Shown: piece after piece, positions 44,061 through 55,718 of the stretch | Numbering within the stretch: the first letter of the stretch is position 1 | How the letters are laid out: the number at the start of each line of letters is the position of its first letter | Assembly: GCA_958298945.1 (NCBI GenBank) | Contig: OY282610.1 | Location: 20,856,233 to 20,920,232, forward strand | Length of the DNA: 64,000 nucleotides | Reading direction: 5' to 3' | Source: Atherix ibis | Taxonomy: Eukaryota > Arthropoda > Insecta > Diptera > Athericidae | Notes under the pieces: model-generated | Told to the model about the DNA's origin: nothing | Databases searched by the model: none | Seen by the model: only the letters and a program-made list of their open reading frames with translations | Position numbers and translations under genes: made by a program

Positions 44061-45694
44061 TTAACCCTATTTTTTGTCGGATATGTTGCCTACAATTTTC
44101 GAGCTTCGTTTTCTAATAACCACCTTCTCAAGCACATTATTCCATTTATTAAATAATCTCAACTATACAAAATGAGTCCAAATATTAACGAATATTACCA
44201 ATTGTTAAGGTCCAGTCTTCGTTGCGATCTGTACGTATCCTTTTTCCTTTCATATAATAGGCTTCCACCTACTGTCTGCGGGCTATTCTAACAAGCAAAA
44301 ATTTCCCTAAGTTTGGAGTATAGAAATTATGAATTGTTATAACAAATTTTGGCTGGGTGAGTGAGTACACTTCGAAATATGTTCAGAAAATACCAATAAT
44401 CAGATTTGGAAATGTTTCATTAAATTACGAGTAGCGGTAAGAAAAAATGAAGTAAGCCATTTGCGAAGATGGCAGCCAATGACATTGTTGCAAAAATTTT
44501 CAAATTGAATGGTACTCGTATATTGTCGTATTCTCGCCTCTCTCCACCCTTTGGTTAGGGTGTGGTGACGGTAACAAAAAGAGCGAAGCACTAAAAGTAG
44601 AAGGTCGCACCCACTTTTTGGGTTGTTTTTTTTTATTTATAATTTTTTTTACAATATCTTAAAATTAACGCGCATTTTCGCAGAAAAAATCTGATGTCTG
44701 CTGTGACAATTTAACTTGGAATTAGGAAATTTCTACAACGAAAATATTGTTGGTCGTGTGTTTTTATACGAGAGCATCGAGTATGAGAACTTTTTGACTT
44801 TCACCAGCAGACTTGACTCTTTCCATTGATCTTAGCTGTGGTATTCATTTTTTTATTTATTACAACGAAATAACTAATAATCGGATTTGGGTCTTAACAG
44901 CTTTACAAGAAATGAAGCAGGCAAGCAATTGCAGATATTTCAGTCCTCATTAAAATTGTCTCTCCGAAATTGTCGGTTGCCTCGCTGCTATCGTAATCCC
45001 ATCTGTAGTGCTCTTGCTCGTATTCATATTAGAGCTGAGCTTACATATTATTAGTCAGTTAGAAGATTCCCCAATGGGTTCCCTCCGATCCATCGACTAC
45101 AGCTACTCGTATAACCGCGCATGAACACAATTGCCTTAAATATGAACTCAGTTTCGTGGGCTGTGGAAGATATTTTAACCCGGGAAGGAGTCAGTGTTCT
45201 TTTTTCCGCCATGACCAATAGTTGATATAAGCTGCCATCATACAAGAATGTAGAATGTAAACATATTCGCAGTCTGATACAATACATTGTTGCAAAATTT
45301 ATTATGTTCATTTGAGAATCACGACAGACGATTTCGAATCGAGAGGATTTTCAGCTAATTACGATTGCATGAGGACATAACATATAACATGGCACGAATG
45401 TCAAATTAAAATTGTGCAGAATCAATCAAATTTATCTTGTCAGTAAAAGATTTAATATGTTTATATACTAACGATAAAATAACAAAAAAAAAAAAATTAA
45501 TAAAACTGAAAACGATGAATTCATAGGCGTTGTGAGCAACGGCTTATCATCTTCGCGGACTAAGTTCTATGATAAAATTCTCCACAACATTTTGGCCAAT
45601 AATTTTACAATATAAATTGGATATATTGGTAGGCTCAAATTTCGATGACATAGTAATTATTTTTCAAGAAATTCTAGCAAGAAAAATCCTTTGA
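44061..45694. other. No confident gene; possible non-LTR tail fragment
   Basis: At 44200-44290 the plus strand reads RSSLRCDLYVSFFLSYNRLP then PTVCG. This vaguely resembles the RSFF.R....WNSLP block at the C-terminus of some non-LTR polymerases, too weakly to call. The frames at 44400-44591 and 45051-45311 (minus) have no recognised motif. Confidence 0.35.
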
Positions 45695-46625
45695 TACGAG
45701 GGGTAGTTGATAAATACTTGGCTTTGACAAGAAAAAAATATTTTTATTTTTAAAATTCATTTTATTTTTGATTATTGTCTCCTTTTAGCTCGATACACTT
45801 AGTCTGACATTTTTCTGTCTTTTGCATCACATTCTATCCTTAAAAATAGGCGTTTGTATCACCAATCACCTTATCGTTTGAGCTGAATCTTTTACCACCG
45901 AGCCATTTTCTTATACTTAGAAATGGGAAATAATCGCTGGTGGCTAAATCTGGTGAAAATGCTAAATTCAGAAGCGTGAAGTTTTGCCATGGCATTGACA
46001 CAATTGTGCATGGGTTCATTGACCTGATGACAGAGAATTTGTTTCTTCCCCAAACGACGTTACTCTATTTTGATTTCATTATTCAACTGGTCTAATAATT
46101 TTGTTTAATACTGAAGATAACACCATGTGCATCTCAGAAAATAGTAGCCAAAACTTTTCGTATCAATAGAACGGTTTTAGTCTTCTTTGGCGCACGTTTG
46201 GTACTAGACGTGTTTAATTCTCAGTTATGAATGAATGCAAAAATTGATTGGGATTACGCTTAGAAATGTCTAAACACTCCATTGAAAATGTTACAAGGAC
46301 ACGTTTTTGGTTAGATGTTAGTAAACGCGTTATCCATCACGTCGATAGCTCTCCCATACCCAAAATATTGCTTATACATTCTTTTCAGATGTGTACCATA
46401 TCAGCTATATTAGAATTTTTCATTTGACGGTTTTTTAAAACAATATCATAGATTTTATTAATTATTCCTTCGCTGGTAACGTAAATTAGACATTTTGGTC
46501 GCTCAGCGTATTTCGAAATATGGTTTTAGTTTCAGATATTGTTTTTTCCCTTAAAAAAAAAGTGTTTTATTAACACAAGAAATGTATTTGAAGAAATAAA
46601 AACAACAACACAAACCTTATCTCCT
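45695..46625 (-). pseudogene. Heavily decayed mariner, minus strand
   Basis: The left boundary is TA then CGAGGGGTAGTTGATAAATA (45695 onward), similar to the TIR start of the 11.6-kb mariner. Minus-strand fragments in order from 46620: LFFKGKNNI (N-terminal helix-turn-helix), SEGIINKIYDIVLKNRQMKN, NIADMVHI, LLTSNQKRVLVTFSMECLD, NPNQFLH, GMGELST, KWLARW-like remnants, and near 45830 QKTEKC then KCIELKGD, corresponding to the family C-terminus HRWTKCIELKGDYVEK. Stops occur every few codons. The right inverted repeat was not found. This is the oldest-looking mariner in the window and belongs to the same broad lineage as the 11.6-kb copy. Confidence 0.75.
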
Positions 46626-48001
46626 TTTAATAGCTGTCAAATTTAAATTAATGAACAGATGTTAATAAAATTATGGATTCCGGCTTTTTAAAACTGGTAA
46701 ATAATTGAAAAAAACTCATTTTGCTGCTATCAGCTACATCCTTACCGAAGCCAATGACTTATCATTTTGCCCTTGTATTATGGGTAAAAATTTGAAAAAT
46801 AAAATGGCGATTTTTTTTTACCTATCAGCTGTCAAAAGTAAGTTCTATCGTAGCAGGTAGATGGCGTTGAACCTAAAATAAATTGTAAAATAATTTGTGC
46901 TCTCAATTCAAACCGTTTACAATAAGTTTTATGTGAGAAAATAATTGAAAATCAGTTTAGCCAATCGTAGGATTGGAAGCCATTTTATCAAGTATTCTAA
47001 ACTGACAGTTAAAATTCACTTTATAGTTCCAAACTTCTTTTAAGTAAATTTTAAAATTAATTTCATTTTAATTTAATTTGTTTTTGATTTATTGCAACAA
47101 CGAAAAAAATTACTTTAAAAACGATGAGCGAAAATGTTTCTTTTTATTTGAAATTTTAAAATAAAATTTTCCAATTTTAAATTGTAAATTCAATAAAATG
47201 TCGGCCCACCAAAAAAAATTCAACAATTTTTAAAGTTGAAACTTTTTTTTTTTTTATTATGTTCAATTTCTTTATTTGATAATATTTATTGTTATTATTT
47301 TCTACCCGTTCACATCGTTAAAAATAAAATATATAATAAATAATACAAGTGAAAAGTTAATGGCGTTTTTTTTAACCAAAAACAATTTTTTTATGAAGCC
47401 ATCTGTCGCCATTTTTTTTTTCAATTACAAATCATCGCCATTTTGGAATTTATCCTGTAATGGTGGAAACATGTTAAAAATATCAATAATTTCTGCCATA
47501 AAAACATTTTATTGTATTGTTAATATTTTATAAGCAAAAAAAAAAGTAATTATTTATTTATTAGACAATGAAAAATAATTTGTGTGTGTTTTTTTTTATT
47601 ACCCAATTATTTTTATCCTGTTAGTCTGTAAAATTTTCCATAGTTGCCAAATTTTAATGATTCATTTTTATTGCAATAACAAATTTTTGTCTTAATAGAA
47701 AATAATAATAAAAAAATTATAATATTTAATAACTATTAAAAGGTTACAACAACAAAAAATAGCAAATAATATTAAAATAGCAAAGAAAATGTTTTTTTTT
47801 TTTTAATTTTTCTTTCACCTTTCATCCATGAAAAGGTGCGTCAACGAACGAAAACAAGCCATAAGAAAAAATGTGCGTAGGCTGTGCTTTGTGATCTAGA
47901 ATGTAGTATAAAACTCTCGCCATAATTGAATCCGTTTCGTGATTTGTAATTTTTTTTCTTCTCAATCTTTCTTCTTGCTGGGCTTTTTCCTTAAGTATAT
48001 A

Positions 48002-48022
48002 TGTGTGTGTGTGTGTGTGTGT
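48002..48022. repeat. (TG)n microsatellite
   Basis: Uninterrupted TG dinucleotides, about ten units. Confidence 0.97.
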
Positions 48023-48927
48023 CTGTATTTTTTATTTTATTTGGAATACTATTTAACAGTTTTCATCTGCCTTTTTGAATATTTCCATAAGAGTATATGG
48101 TATAAGCCATTAACAAAGTTCAAAATACAATTTTTTTCTTCTTCTTTTTAAAAAAAAATAAAACTAGGCGGGAAAACATGATGGTATAAAATGGCGGCAA
48201 AACGACATAATTTCTATGAATTTTAAATGCTATTGTAGCTTAACGAATAAATATTAAAAACAAAATATTTATTACAGTGCGAAAAAATAAAAATAAAAAC
48301 GATTAAAATTATTGTATGATTGCTTGAATATTGGCTAAAATGATGATAATTACCCCAGCTTGATGGTATTTATTGTGTGTCTATGATTATGGGTGGTGGT
48401 ATTTTTAAAAATAAAGAAGGGCAGCGAACAAATTTACAATTATTTAGTTGAAATTGTTTTTTATTTCTGTTTTATTATTTAAATTTCAAGTCAATTGTAT
48501 TCATGTAGGCAGATATTAATAAGATAATTTGATTGAAATAATTATTAGTGAATTTTTGCAGATGTAAAATAACAATTTAAGTGTGGCGATATTCTTGATA
48601 GAAGAGCAGACTTTTTTTTTAAAAAAAAGAAATAGTTTTTATTTATAAAATAGTTTATAAAATTTTTATAAAAACCATAGTAAAAAATTCAATTCATAAA
48701 ATAAATGCAAAAATTTATGGGAAAAATTCAAAACTTTCACCTTTTCTAAGTAGAATGAAACTGCTTGTAGATGGCAGTACAATCACTATAAGGATTAGTT
48801 TTTTTTTGTTTTGTTAAAGTAATCAAAATTATTTTGAAAATTTTAGATAAATACAACTGAAGTCATAAATAAAGTCTTATAGAATTTGGTATAATCCATT
48901 TTATAGTTTTAAAAATAAAGTCATATC

Positions 48928-48945
48928 ATTTGACAGCTGTCAAAT
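48928..48945. repeat. 18-bp palindrome
   Basis: ATTTGACAGCTGTCAAAT, an exact palindrome and the same core as 19283-19302. It lies about 300 bp before SatG. Confidence 0.95.
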
Positions 48946-49240
48946 TGTTTACCAATTAAAAATAAAAATTTTAAATTTCGTCATTTTATTATATACCTTA
49001 ATTAACTACCAAACTATATCTAAAAATTGTAAAAACTCTCTACGAAGAAACGTAATTTTTCGTTAGCGATGCGGGTTATTTATCACTCAATAAGCAATTT
49101 GCCATATATTAGGCTCCAAAAGTCAATAAGTGACTGTGAAAATGCCATTGAATATATAAAAAAATAATTTTATTATGTGAATTTTGGTTTAAAATTGTTA
49201 GCTCTTTGAAAATATGGAAAGAAAAAAGGTTAACATGAAA

Positions 49241-50935
49241 TCTGAGTACTATAGCCGTATGATAAGCGACTTTCTTTGATCTGAAACTTGAAGACTTAAA
49301 TCTGTACTATTGATGACTTCAACAAGATGGCGCCAAATGGCACACATTATATTAAATTTTATTTTAACTGTACGAAACGCTTCAAGGACACGTAATTCCA
49401 AGATTTGATACTATTATTTGGCATTCAAGATCGTCTGATTTGACGCTGTTGGAGTTTTTCTTTTTAGGCGTAGTCTTTAAATTTTAGGGCATTTAAAAAC
49501 AAATTGTGCTAGAAATTATCAAAAAATAACTCAAAAGGATCATGTTCTTCAAACAATTTTTTGATATGTTTTATAGCAAATCTGAGTGCTACAGCCATAT
49601 GATAAACGACTTTCTTTGATCCTTAACTTGAAGACTTAAATCTGTACTATTGATGACTTCAACAAGATGGCGCCAAATGGCACACACTATATTAAATTTT
49701 ATTTTAACTACACGAAACACTTTGAGGATGCGTAATTCTAAGATTTTGTACTGTCATTTGGCATCCAAGATCGTCCGATTTGACGCGGTTGGAGTTTTTC
49801 TTTTTAGGCGTAGTCTTTAAATTTTAGGGCATTTAAAAACAAATTGTGCTAGAAATTATCAAAAATTACCCCAAAAGGATCATATTCTTCAAACAATTTT
49901 TTGATATGTTTTATGGCAAATCTGAGTGCTACAGCCGTATGAGAAGCGACTTTCTTTAATCCTAAACTTGAAGACTTAAATCTGTACTATTGATGACTTC
50001 AACAAGATGGCGCCAAATGGCACACACTATATTAAATTTTATTTTAACTACACGAAACAATTTGAGGACGCATAATTCTAAGATTTTGTACTGTCATTTG
50101 GTATTCAAGATCGTCTGATTTGACGCTGTTGGAGTTTTTCTTTTTAGGCGTAGTCTTTAAATTTTAGGGCATTTAAAAACAAATTGTGCTAGAAATTATC
50201 AAAAATTACCCCAAAAGGATCATATTCTTCAAACAATTTTTTGATATGTTTTATGGCAAATCTAAGTGCTACAGCCGTATGAGACGCGACTTTCTTTGAT
50301 CCTAAACTTGAAGAATTTGATCTATACTATATATGACTTCAACAAGATGGCGTCAAAATTCACGCACCATAACAAATTTTATTTTAACTACACGAAACAC
50401 TTTGAGGACGCGTAATTCTAAGATTTTGTACTGTCATTTGGCATTCAAGATCGTCTGATTTGACGCGGTTGGAGTTTTTATTTTTAGGCGTAGTCTTTAA
50501 ATTTTAGGGCATTTAAAAACAAATTGTGCTAGAAATTATCAAAAAATACCCTTAAAGGATCATGTTCTTCAAACAATTTTTTGATATGTTTTATGGCAAA
50601 TCTAAGTGCTACAGCCGTATGAGAAGCGACTTTCTTTGATCTTAAACTTGAAGACTTAAATCTGTACTATTGATGACTTCAACAAGATGGCGCCAAAATT
50701 CACGCACCATAACAAATTTTATTTTAACTACACGAAACACTTCGAGGACGTATAATTCTAAGATTTTGTACTGTCATTTGGCATTCAAGATCGTCCGATT
50801 TGACGCTCTTGGAGTTTTTCTTTTTAGGCGTAGATAATGTTTAAATTTAGGGTATTTAAAAACAAATTGTGCTAGAAATCATCAACAATTACCTTAAAAG
50901 GATCATGTTCTTAAAATAATATTTTTTTATTATAT
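49241..50935 (+). repeat. SatG: five 340-bp units derived from a DD41D-type transposase gene
   Basis: TCTgAGTgCTAcAGCCgTAT starts at 49241, 49581, 49921, 50261 and 50601, exactly 340 bp apart each time. In copy 1 the plus strand reads YYSRMISDFL (family YR.MISDFLWP), LEDLNLYY after a frameshift (LEDLNLDHMW), then QQDGAKWHT with the D codon at 49326. The same frame, with two TAA codons, gives HVIPRFDTIIWHSRSSDLTL followed by LEFFFLG, with the third acidic residue as GAG at 49452. There are 41 residues between the two acids, matching the family's spacing. About 240 bp of each unit is transposase-derived. The other ~100 bp is AT-rich and may come from further downstream. Copies 4 and 5 share a variant (GTCAAAATTCACGCACC or GCCAAAATTCACGCACC). 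The unit has no coding function now. Confidence 0.9.
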
Positions 50936-53900
50936 TTAATGGCAAATTTTTATCCATATAATATAGTAAAAAATTTATTTATATTTAAATTTTTGGTATT
51001 TTTAATGTAACTTTATTTTCCAAATTGCAAACTGGATAAACTTTTCGTTTCGAATCTATAGTATGTATGATAAGGTCTAGTGTTCACTATACAGCCACTA
51101 GTAGCAGGTCAGTCATTTTTATGGATCTGTTATCATTCTTTTTGGTATTATTTTTTTTCAAACTCCTATAATAAATTTCAAAAAAAAAAAAAATTACTGT
51201 TATATTTTTGGAGTTTTTTTTTTCTTTTCTTTTTGCAAAGTCTTATAATAGTTCTTCAAGAAGAAAATATATATTAATAAATAAAAAATTACGAAACGAT
51301 AAAAATAACACAATATATAGTTTTGTTGTTGTTGTTTTTTATATAAATTTTTTTTTTTTTATAAAAAATATTCAAGCATAAAGCTTAGCCATAAATTAAG
51401 AGCATTCCGATCGTATAACATTTGAATTTATACAAATTTAAATAATAAATTCCGCTTTAGATTCTGATTCAAATTCAAATTCATATTCAAATTTTCGTGC
51501 ACATTAAAAAAAATATAAGTTTTTTTCTTCTTCTTCTTCTATTCTCTAAACTGTATTTTCATCAACAAATGCATCAGTATATGTATTTATATAATACAAT
51601 TTATATGTAATAATGTCAGGCTTTGTGCTATTTAAATTTATCGTCACACCCACTTACTTATATCTATAGTTTGAACTGATTCTTTTCATTGTGTGTGTGT
51701 GTTTTTTTTTCTCTCTCTCTCTCTTCATATTTATAACTAGACATAAATAAAATACCTTTAAAAATATGTTAAAATGTTGAGAGAAGAAAGAAAAAAACAA
51801 ATTTAAAAACTGTTATTAAATAAGATCTGCAAATAGAAAAGAGAATTCGAAAATTTATAGTACAGGATCGGTCCAAGCATACTACCTTCAGGAACATCAG
51901 TTCTAATTAGAGAAATTTCAACAAATACCTTTAAATTGAGACTCACTTATTCTATTACAATCTTATTTAAATAGTTTGTAATAATTTTTTCATATAAGCG
52001 AAAATCAAAAAAAAAAATTCTTTTTCTTTTTCTTCTTCTTCTTCTTCTTCTTCTTTTTCGTGGTCCTTTAAAAAAAAAATGCCACATTTCAAAACTAAAA
52101 ATTCCCTAAAAAAAAAAAAATATTATTGTTTTTTTTTTTAATAATTACTTTTAATTTAAGATATTTTCTCAAGTAGCTTTCAGAGATGGTAGGTAGGCAG
52201 GGTAGTTCAACTATTATATAGAGAGGAAAATCCGAAAAACTGATAGATTGTGAATTTTGGTGAAGGTTCTGTTCATTTATTTATCTGTCCAATCGATCAA
52301 TCTTTCATCTGTGCTTTTATTCATTTCTCTAATCGTACTTCTGATCAATTGTTCTCCCCCTTTTGTACGTTTGACTGTTCACCCAATCTTTCAACTCGTT
52401 TTTCTTCAATCTTTTATATATACAATACAAGACGTCATCGAAGAAACTTCAATTATAATTTGAACAAAAAAAAAAAAATCACTCGTCCACTACAAATACA
52501 GAAGAAAATGAAATCATTTATTCAGCTTATAAAAGATTCACTCCTTTTTATAATATTATATATTATTATCAGTGTATTTGTTTGATTCTGGATGGTATTG
52601 GTGATTGGTAGAGTAAAGATCGTGTAATGAATGTGCGGTAATTTTTCTCACGAAAATAAAAACTTTCGTTTGTTGCCCAATAATTGGCCCAAAATTGATC
52701 GAACAAATTGTTGGCTCACATTCCATCGACGCCATTTCATCTCGACATTTTCACGATTTTATACACGGATTGATTGTGAATTTTTCTTATTTGAATGTTG
52801 TTTTTGTTGTTGTTGTTGGTATTTTTAAGGTTCAATTTTCAATTTTCAAATTAGAAGACTACACGTTGAGTATCTGCCAACAGTTTCTCACGATAGTATG
52901 TGTAGCCAAGATTAAATGCGGCTGAAAAGTTGCGAACAGAGTATCCGAAAATGGTGAACTATAGGAGACTAATTTTTACAAGCTGCTTAAATCTTTTATG
53001 GTGGAGGGAAAGGACCAAATAGAATAGTTCCAATTGGTAATTTTTCTGGTTACTATTATTTAGGAAGAAATCTAGTTGGTCGAATAGCGTAGCAGTAAAT
53101 ATTTAAATTGACTTATGATAGAGAGGAGGAGTTTCGATAATAAGGATAAGGACAAAAACATTTTAACCTAAAATTTAAGCTCGATAAGAGTAGTCAATAT
53201 GTATGGTGGGAGCTGCATCTGGTATGGAATATTTTGGACACAGAAAGTCAAAGACATTCATGAACAGTAAGGCAATTGTAGGTGGTATGCAGGTAAAGCC
53301 ATTCTCCCTCAAAACATATACCGTCCTGTCCATATATGCCACGTAGCTGCCGCCTATCCTACTGTTGACTGCAATTCTAAGACCTCTTTGCTTTCTGATT
53401 AACATTTCCAAACTGATTTCGTTTGCCATCATGTATGCACATTCCGTTTTCTTCATCTTCAAATAACATTGCCCCTCGTAGTCTTCTTATTAGTCCCTTT
53501 CACCACTAAACATTTTCCAATTTGATTCTGCACGTTTTGATAATTTTCACGTGACTCCATTTTCTTTGGTATTTTACCTGTCAATTCAATTGTTACAAAG
53601 AGACTGCATTTTTGAGGGAATTACAGTCACTGTCAATCCCAATATCCCAGCGAAAATTCCGCTAACGTGAAAAATTTTATTTTCAATTATTTTAATTTGA
53701 ATTTAATTTACATTCATTTCTGTGCAGATTTTTTCTGTAATAATATCAATAGTCTATTGTAAGCAAGTTTAATCTCAATACATTGAGGTCCTAAAAAAGG
53801 AGTAAATTTTGAAAAAAGGACTATGATTTTTTTTATTTACCAAAAAATACGGAAATACGAAATGAAACTTTTTCCAAAAGTTTTAATTTTGATTAGAAAA

Positions 53901-54257
53901 GTAACTAAATGAAAAAAAAGTGAATAATTTTTACGTTTGTTTTTGGATTTATCTATTATCCGAAAGATGGCGTTAGTAGAATTGCTGGGTGCTCTGCTGA
54001 TTAATAACTACAAACCGTTAAGAATTCACCTGTCGTATTTTATCAAATTTTCTAAATTATATGTCAAATGACTGCATTTGACTGAGTATAAATGGGAAAC
54101 TGCTGTTTTCCAATAGATGGCACCACCAGTAATATCGGTTCACCAGCACCAGTAAATATCGGTCAAATCGTTAGCTTAGCCATCTGTCAACAATTCCTCA
54201 TCATTACATTTGTGACTTTTTATCGGCGTTATATCCTTTTTTTTTGCTCGTGAAAAT
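50936..54257. other. No confident gene; simple repeats and one unexplained frame
   Basis: Microsatellites: GT at 51691-51702, CT at 51711-51724, TTC at about 52029-52053, plus several poly-A/T runs. A 95-codon minus-strand frame at 53175-53462 is listed separately. Frames at 52250-52585 and 52631-52925 are low-complexity. Bases 53940-54250 are unique, with ATGGCG-like words but no motif. Confidence 0.45.
53175..53462 (-). CDS. Unexplained 95-codon open frame
   Basis: The frame starts MKMKKTECAYMMANEISLEM and ends APTIHIDYSYRA. The composition is varied, with C, W-less, G and P residues spread evenly, and it is long for this AT-rich background. I recognise no domain, and there is no clear splice or promoter context. 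It may be a decayed gene piece or chance. Confidence 0.15.
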   Translation of the reverse strand: MKMKKTECAYMMANEISLEMLIRKQRGLRIAVNSRIGGSYVAYMDRTVYVLRENGFTCIPPTIALLFMNVFDFLCPKYSIPDAAPTIHIDYSYRA

Positions 54258-55203
54258 ATCGAAATTTGAGCCAAGTAAGCGTCCTTTGCGGAATGTTTTG
54301 CTTTTTGCCTTCAGTTGGAAAAAATCTGCGGCTGAGGCGCGTCCGATAATTGTAGAAACTTATGGTGAGACTTGTATTAAGTCCTAATGCCACAAAAGTG
54401 GTGATTTCGACGTGACAGAGAAGGAGCGTCCCGGACCGATGATAAAGTTTCATGACGCAGAATTGCAAGCATTACTGGATAATGATCCAGTGACTCAACA
54501 AGACATTTTTCATCATTTGAAAGCCTTGGGAATGATCCAAAAGCTAGGAAATTGGGTACCATATGAGTTGAAGCCGAGTGACGTCGAACGGCGTTTGTTC
54601 ACGTGCGAACTGCTGCTTCAACAGCAAAAAAGGAAGCGTTTTCTGTATCGTATAAGGCGATGAAAAACGTTAGGGCGCCGCAGTCAGGCGTCAACATTGA
54701 CGGCCAAGCTAAACATCCATGGCTCGAAGCTCATGCTATGTATTTGGTGGAAACAGCTCGGTGTGATATATTATGAGCTGATGCAGGCGGTCGCTACCGA
54801 ACATAACTTATGCGTTTGAGCCGAACATTGAAGGAAAAACGGCCACAATACGAGCAAAGACACGACTAAGTGATTTTGAAGCACGACAACGATCGGCAAC
54901 ATGTTGCTAAGGTGGTGTAAACCTACCTGAAAACACAGAAATGTGGGACGTCCTACCCCAACCGCCGTATTCTCCAGACATCGCCCCTTCTGGGGCGTAC
55001 TTTGTAAGCCCCTCAGTACTGACTGAACAGTACCTCCGGGCTTACAAAGAAACAAGAAATTGGGTGGATGGCCTAAAAAGACAAGCAGTTTTTCCGACAT
55101 GGAATCCGTATGCTGCCAAAAAGATTGACAATACTTTGAAGCATGCATGTGTGTTAATAATTTCCATAATAAAGCCTCAACTTCCAATATTATTATCTGA
55201 ATA
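54258..55203 (+). pseudogene. Mariner transposase pseudogene, nearly full length
   Basis: Plus strand: KFEPSKRPLRNVLLFAFSWK then KSAAEARPIIVETYGE (N-terminal domain), a stop, KSGDFDVTEKERPGP, FHDAELQALLDNDP, QQDIFHHLKALGMIQKLGNW, VPYELKPSDVERRLFTCELL. Then LMLCIWWKQLGVIYYELMQA and, after frameshifts, LPQPPYSPDIAPSG at 54955-55000. The last block is the third catalytic motif with G replacing the catalytic D. The GDEKW and HDNAR blocks are lost to frameshifts. It shares lineage with the 13.6-kb remnant but has its own deletion after LDNDP. Terminal repeats were not identified. Confidence 0.88.
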
Positions 55204-55244
55204 ATAGGACTTATGAGTTATCTTTATGTAATTCTGTTTCTGGG

Positions 55245-55465
55245 AATATTAAACTTTAATCTGGTGTACCGCAAGAAAGACATTTCGGCCATTAAAAGTT
55301 TATTCTTGCCATTAAAAAACCTATTTATGCTGAGGATATGAAGATTTGGTCCTGCATTGGACATGAAAATTTTGTAGTTGATGTTCTTCTAATCGCATAC
55401 AACTCAACACTGAGAAATGCAAAATGGCGGCATTTTGTAGAAGTCCAGGTTAAGCTACGTTATAT
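55245..55465 (+). pseudogene. Non-LTR reverse transcriptase fragment
   Basis: Plus strand gives SGVPQERHFGH (family SGVPQGS.LGP), then after a deletion PIYAEDMKIWSCIGHEN (YADDMKIW) and NTEKCKMAAFCRSPG (LNTEKCKVM.F.R). Catalytic YADD has become YAED and the segment between is shortened. This is a jockey- or CR1-like lineage distinct from the elements at 24.8 and 38.8 kb. It lies between two mariners. Confidence 0.75.
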
Positions 55466-55718
55466 ACGGCACTGGTAGGTCAATAAGTTGACAAGCCTAG
55501 ATGCATTTGTACCATTGCTTCGTCTAGTCAATATTAGAATATTAATTAGGGTAGTCTGGTAGGTTAACTAGGCGGCACATAATAAAATGGAATATTTTTC
55601 TTAGACTTCTACCATCAGCCGAATATTTTAACCTGATTTAAAAGTTAAGCTATCAACCTTTGCATTATCCCATTTTTTCGTATATCGACTGTGAGTTTCT
55701 TGCAAGTATTGTGAATAA

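Larger units (their letters stand above)
46626..49240. other. No gene recognised; AT-rich with a GT microsatellite
   Basis: Only low-complexity frames are present (47276-47533, 47939-48151). A palindrome lies at 48928-48945 and a GT run at 48002-48022 (both listed). Poly-A and poly-T runs are common. Confidence 0.45.

Noticed and set aside
42681..44064. Overlapping open frames of 80-122 codons in several frames
   Set aside because: They coincide with the 181-bp SatF array. Because the period is not a multiple of three, each monomer re-enters in another frame, and the peptides repeat among themselves.
44200..44290. Possible C-terminal block of a non-LTR polymerase
   Set aside because: Only a loose resemblance over about 25 residues with no adjacent motif; not enough to call an element.
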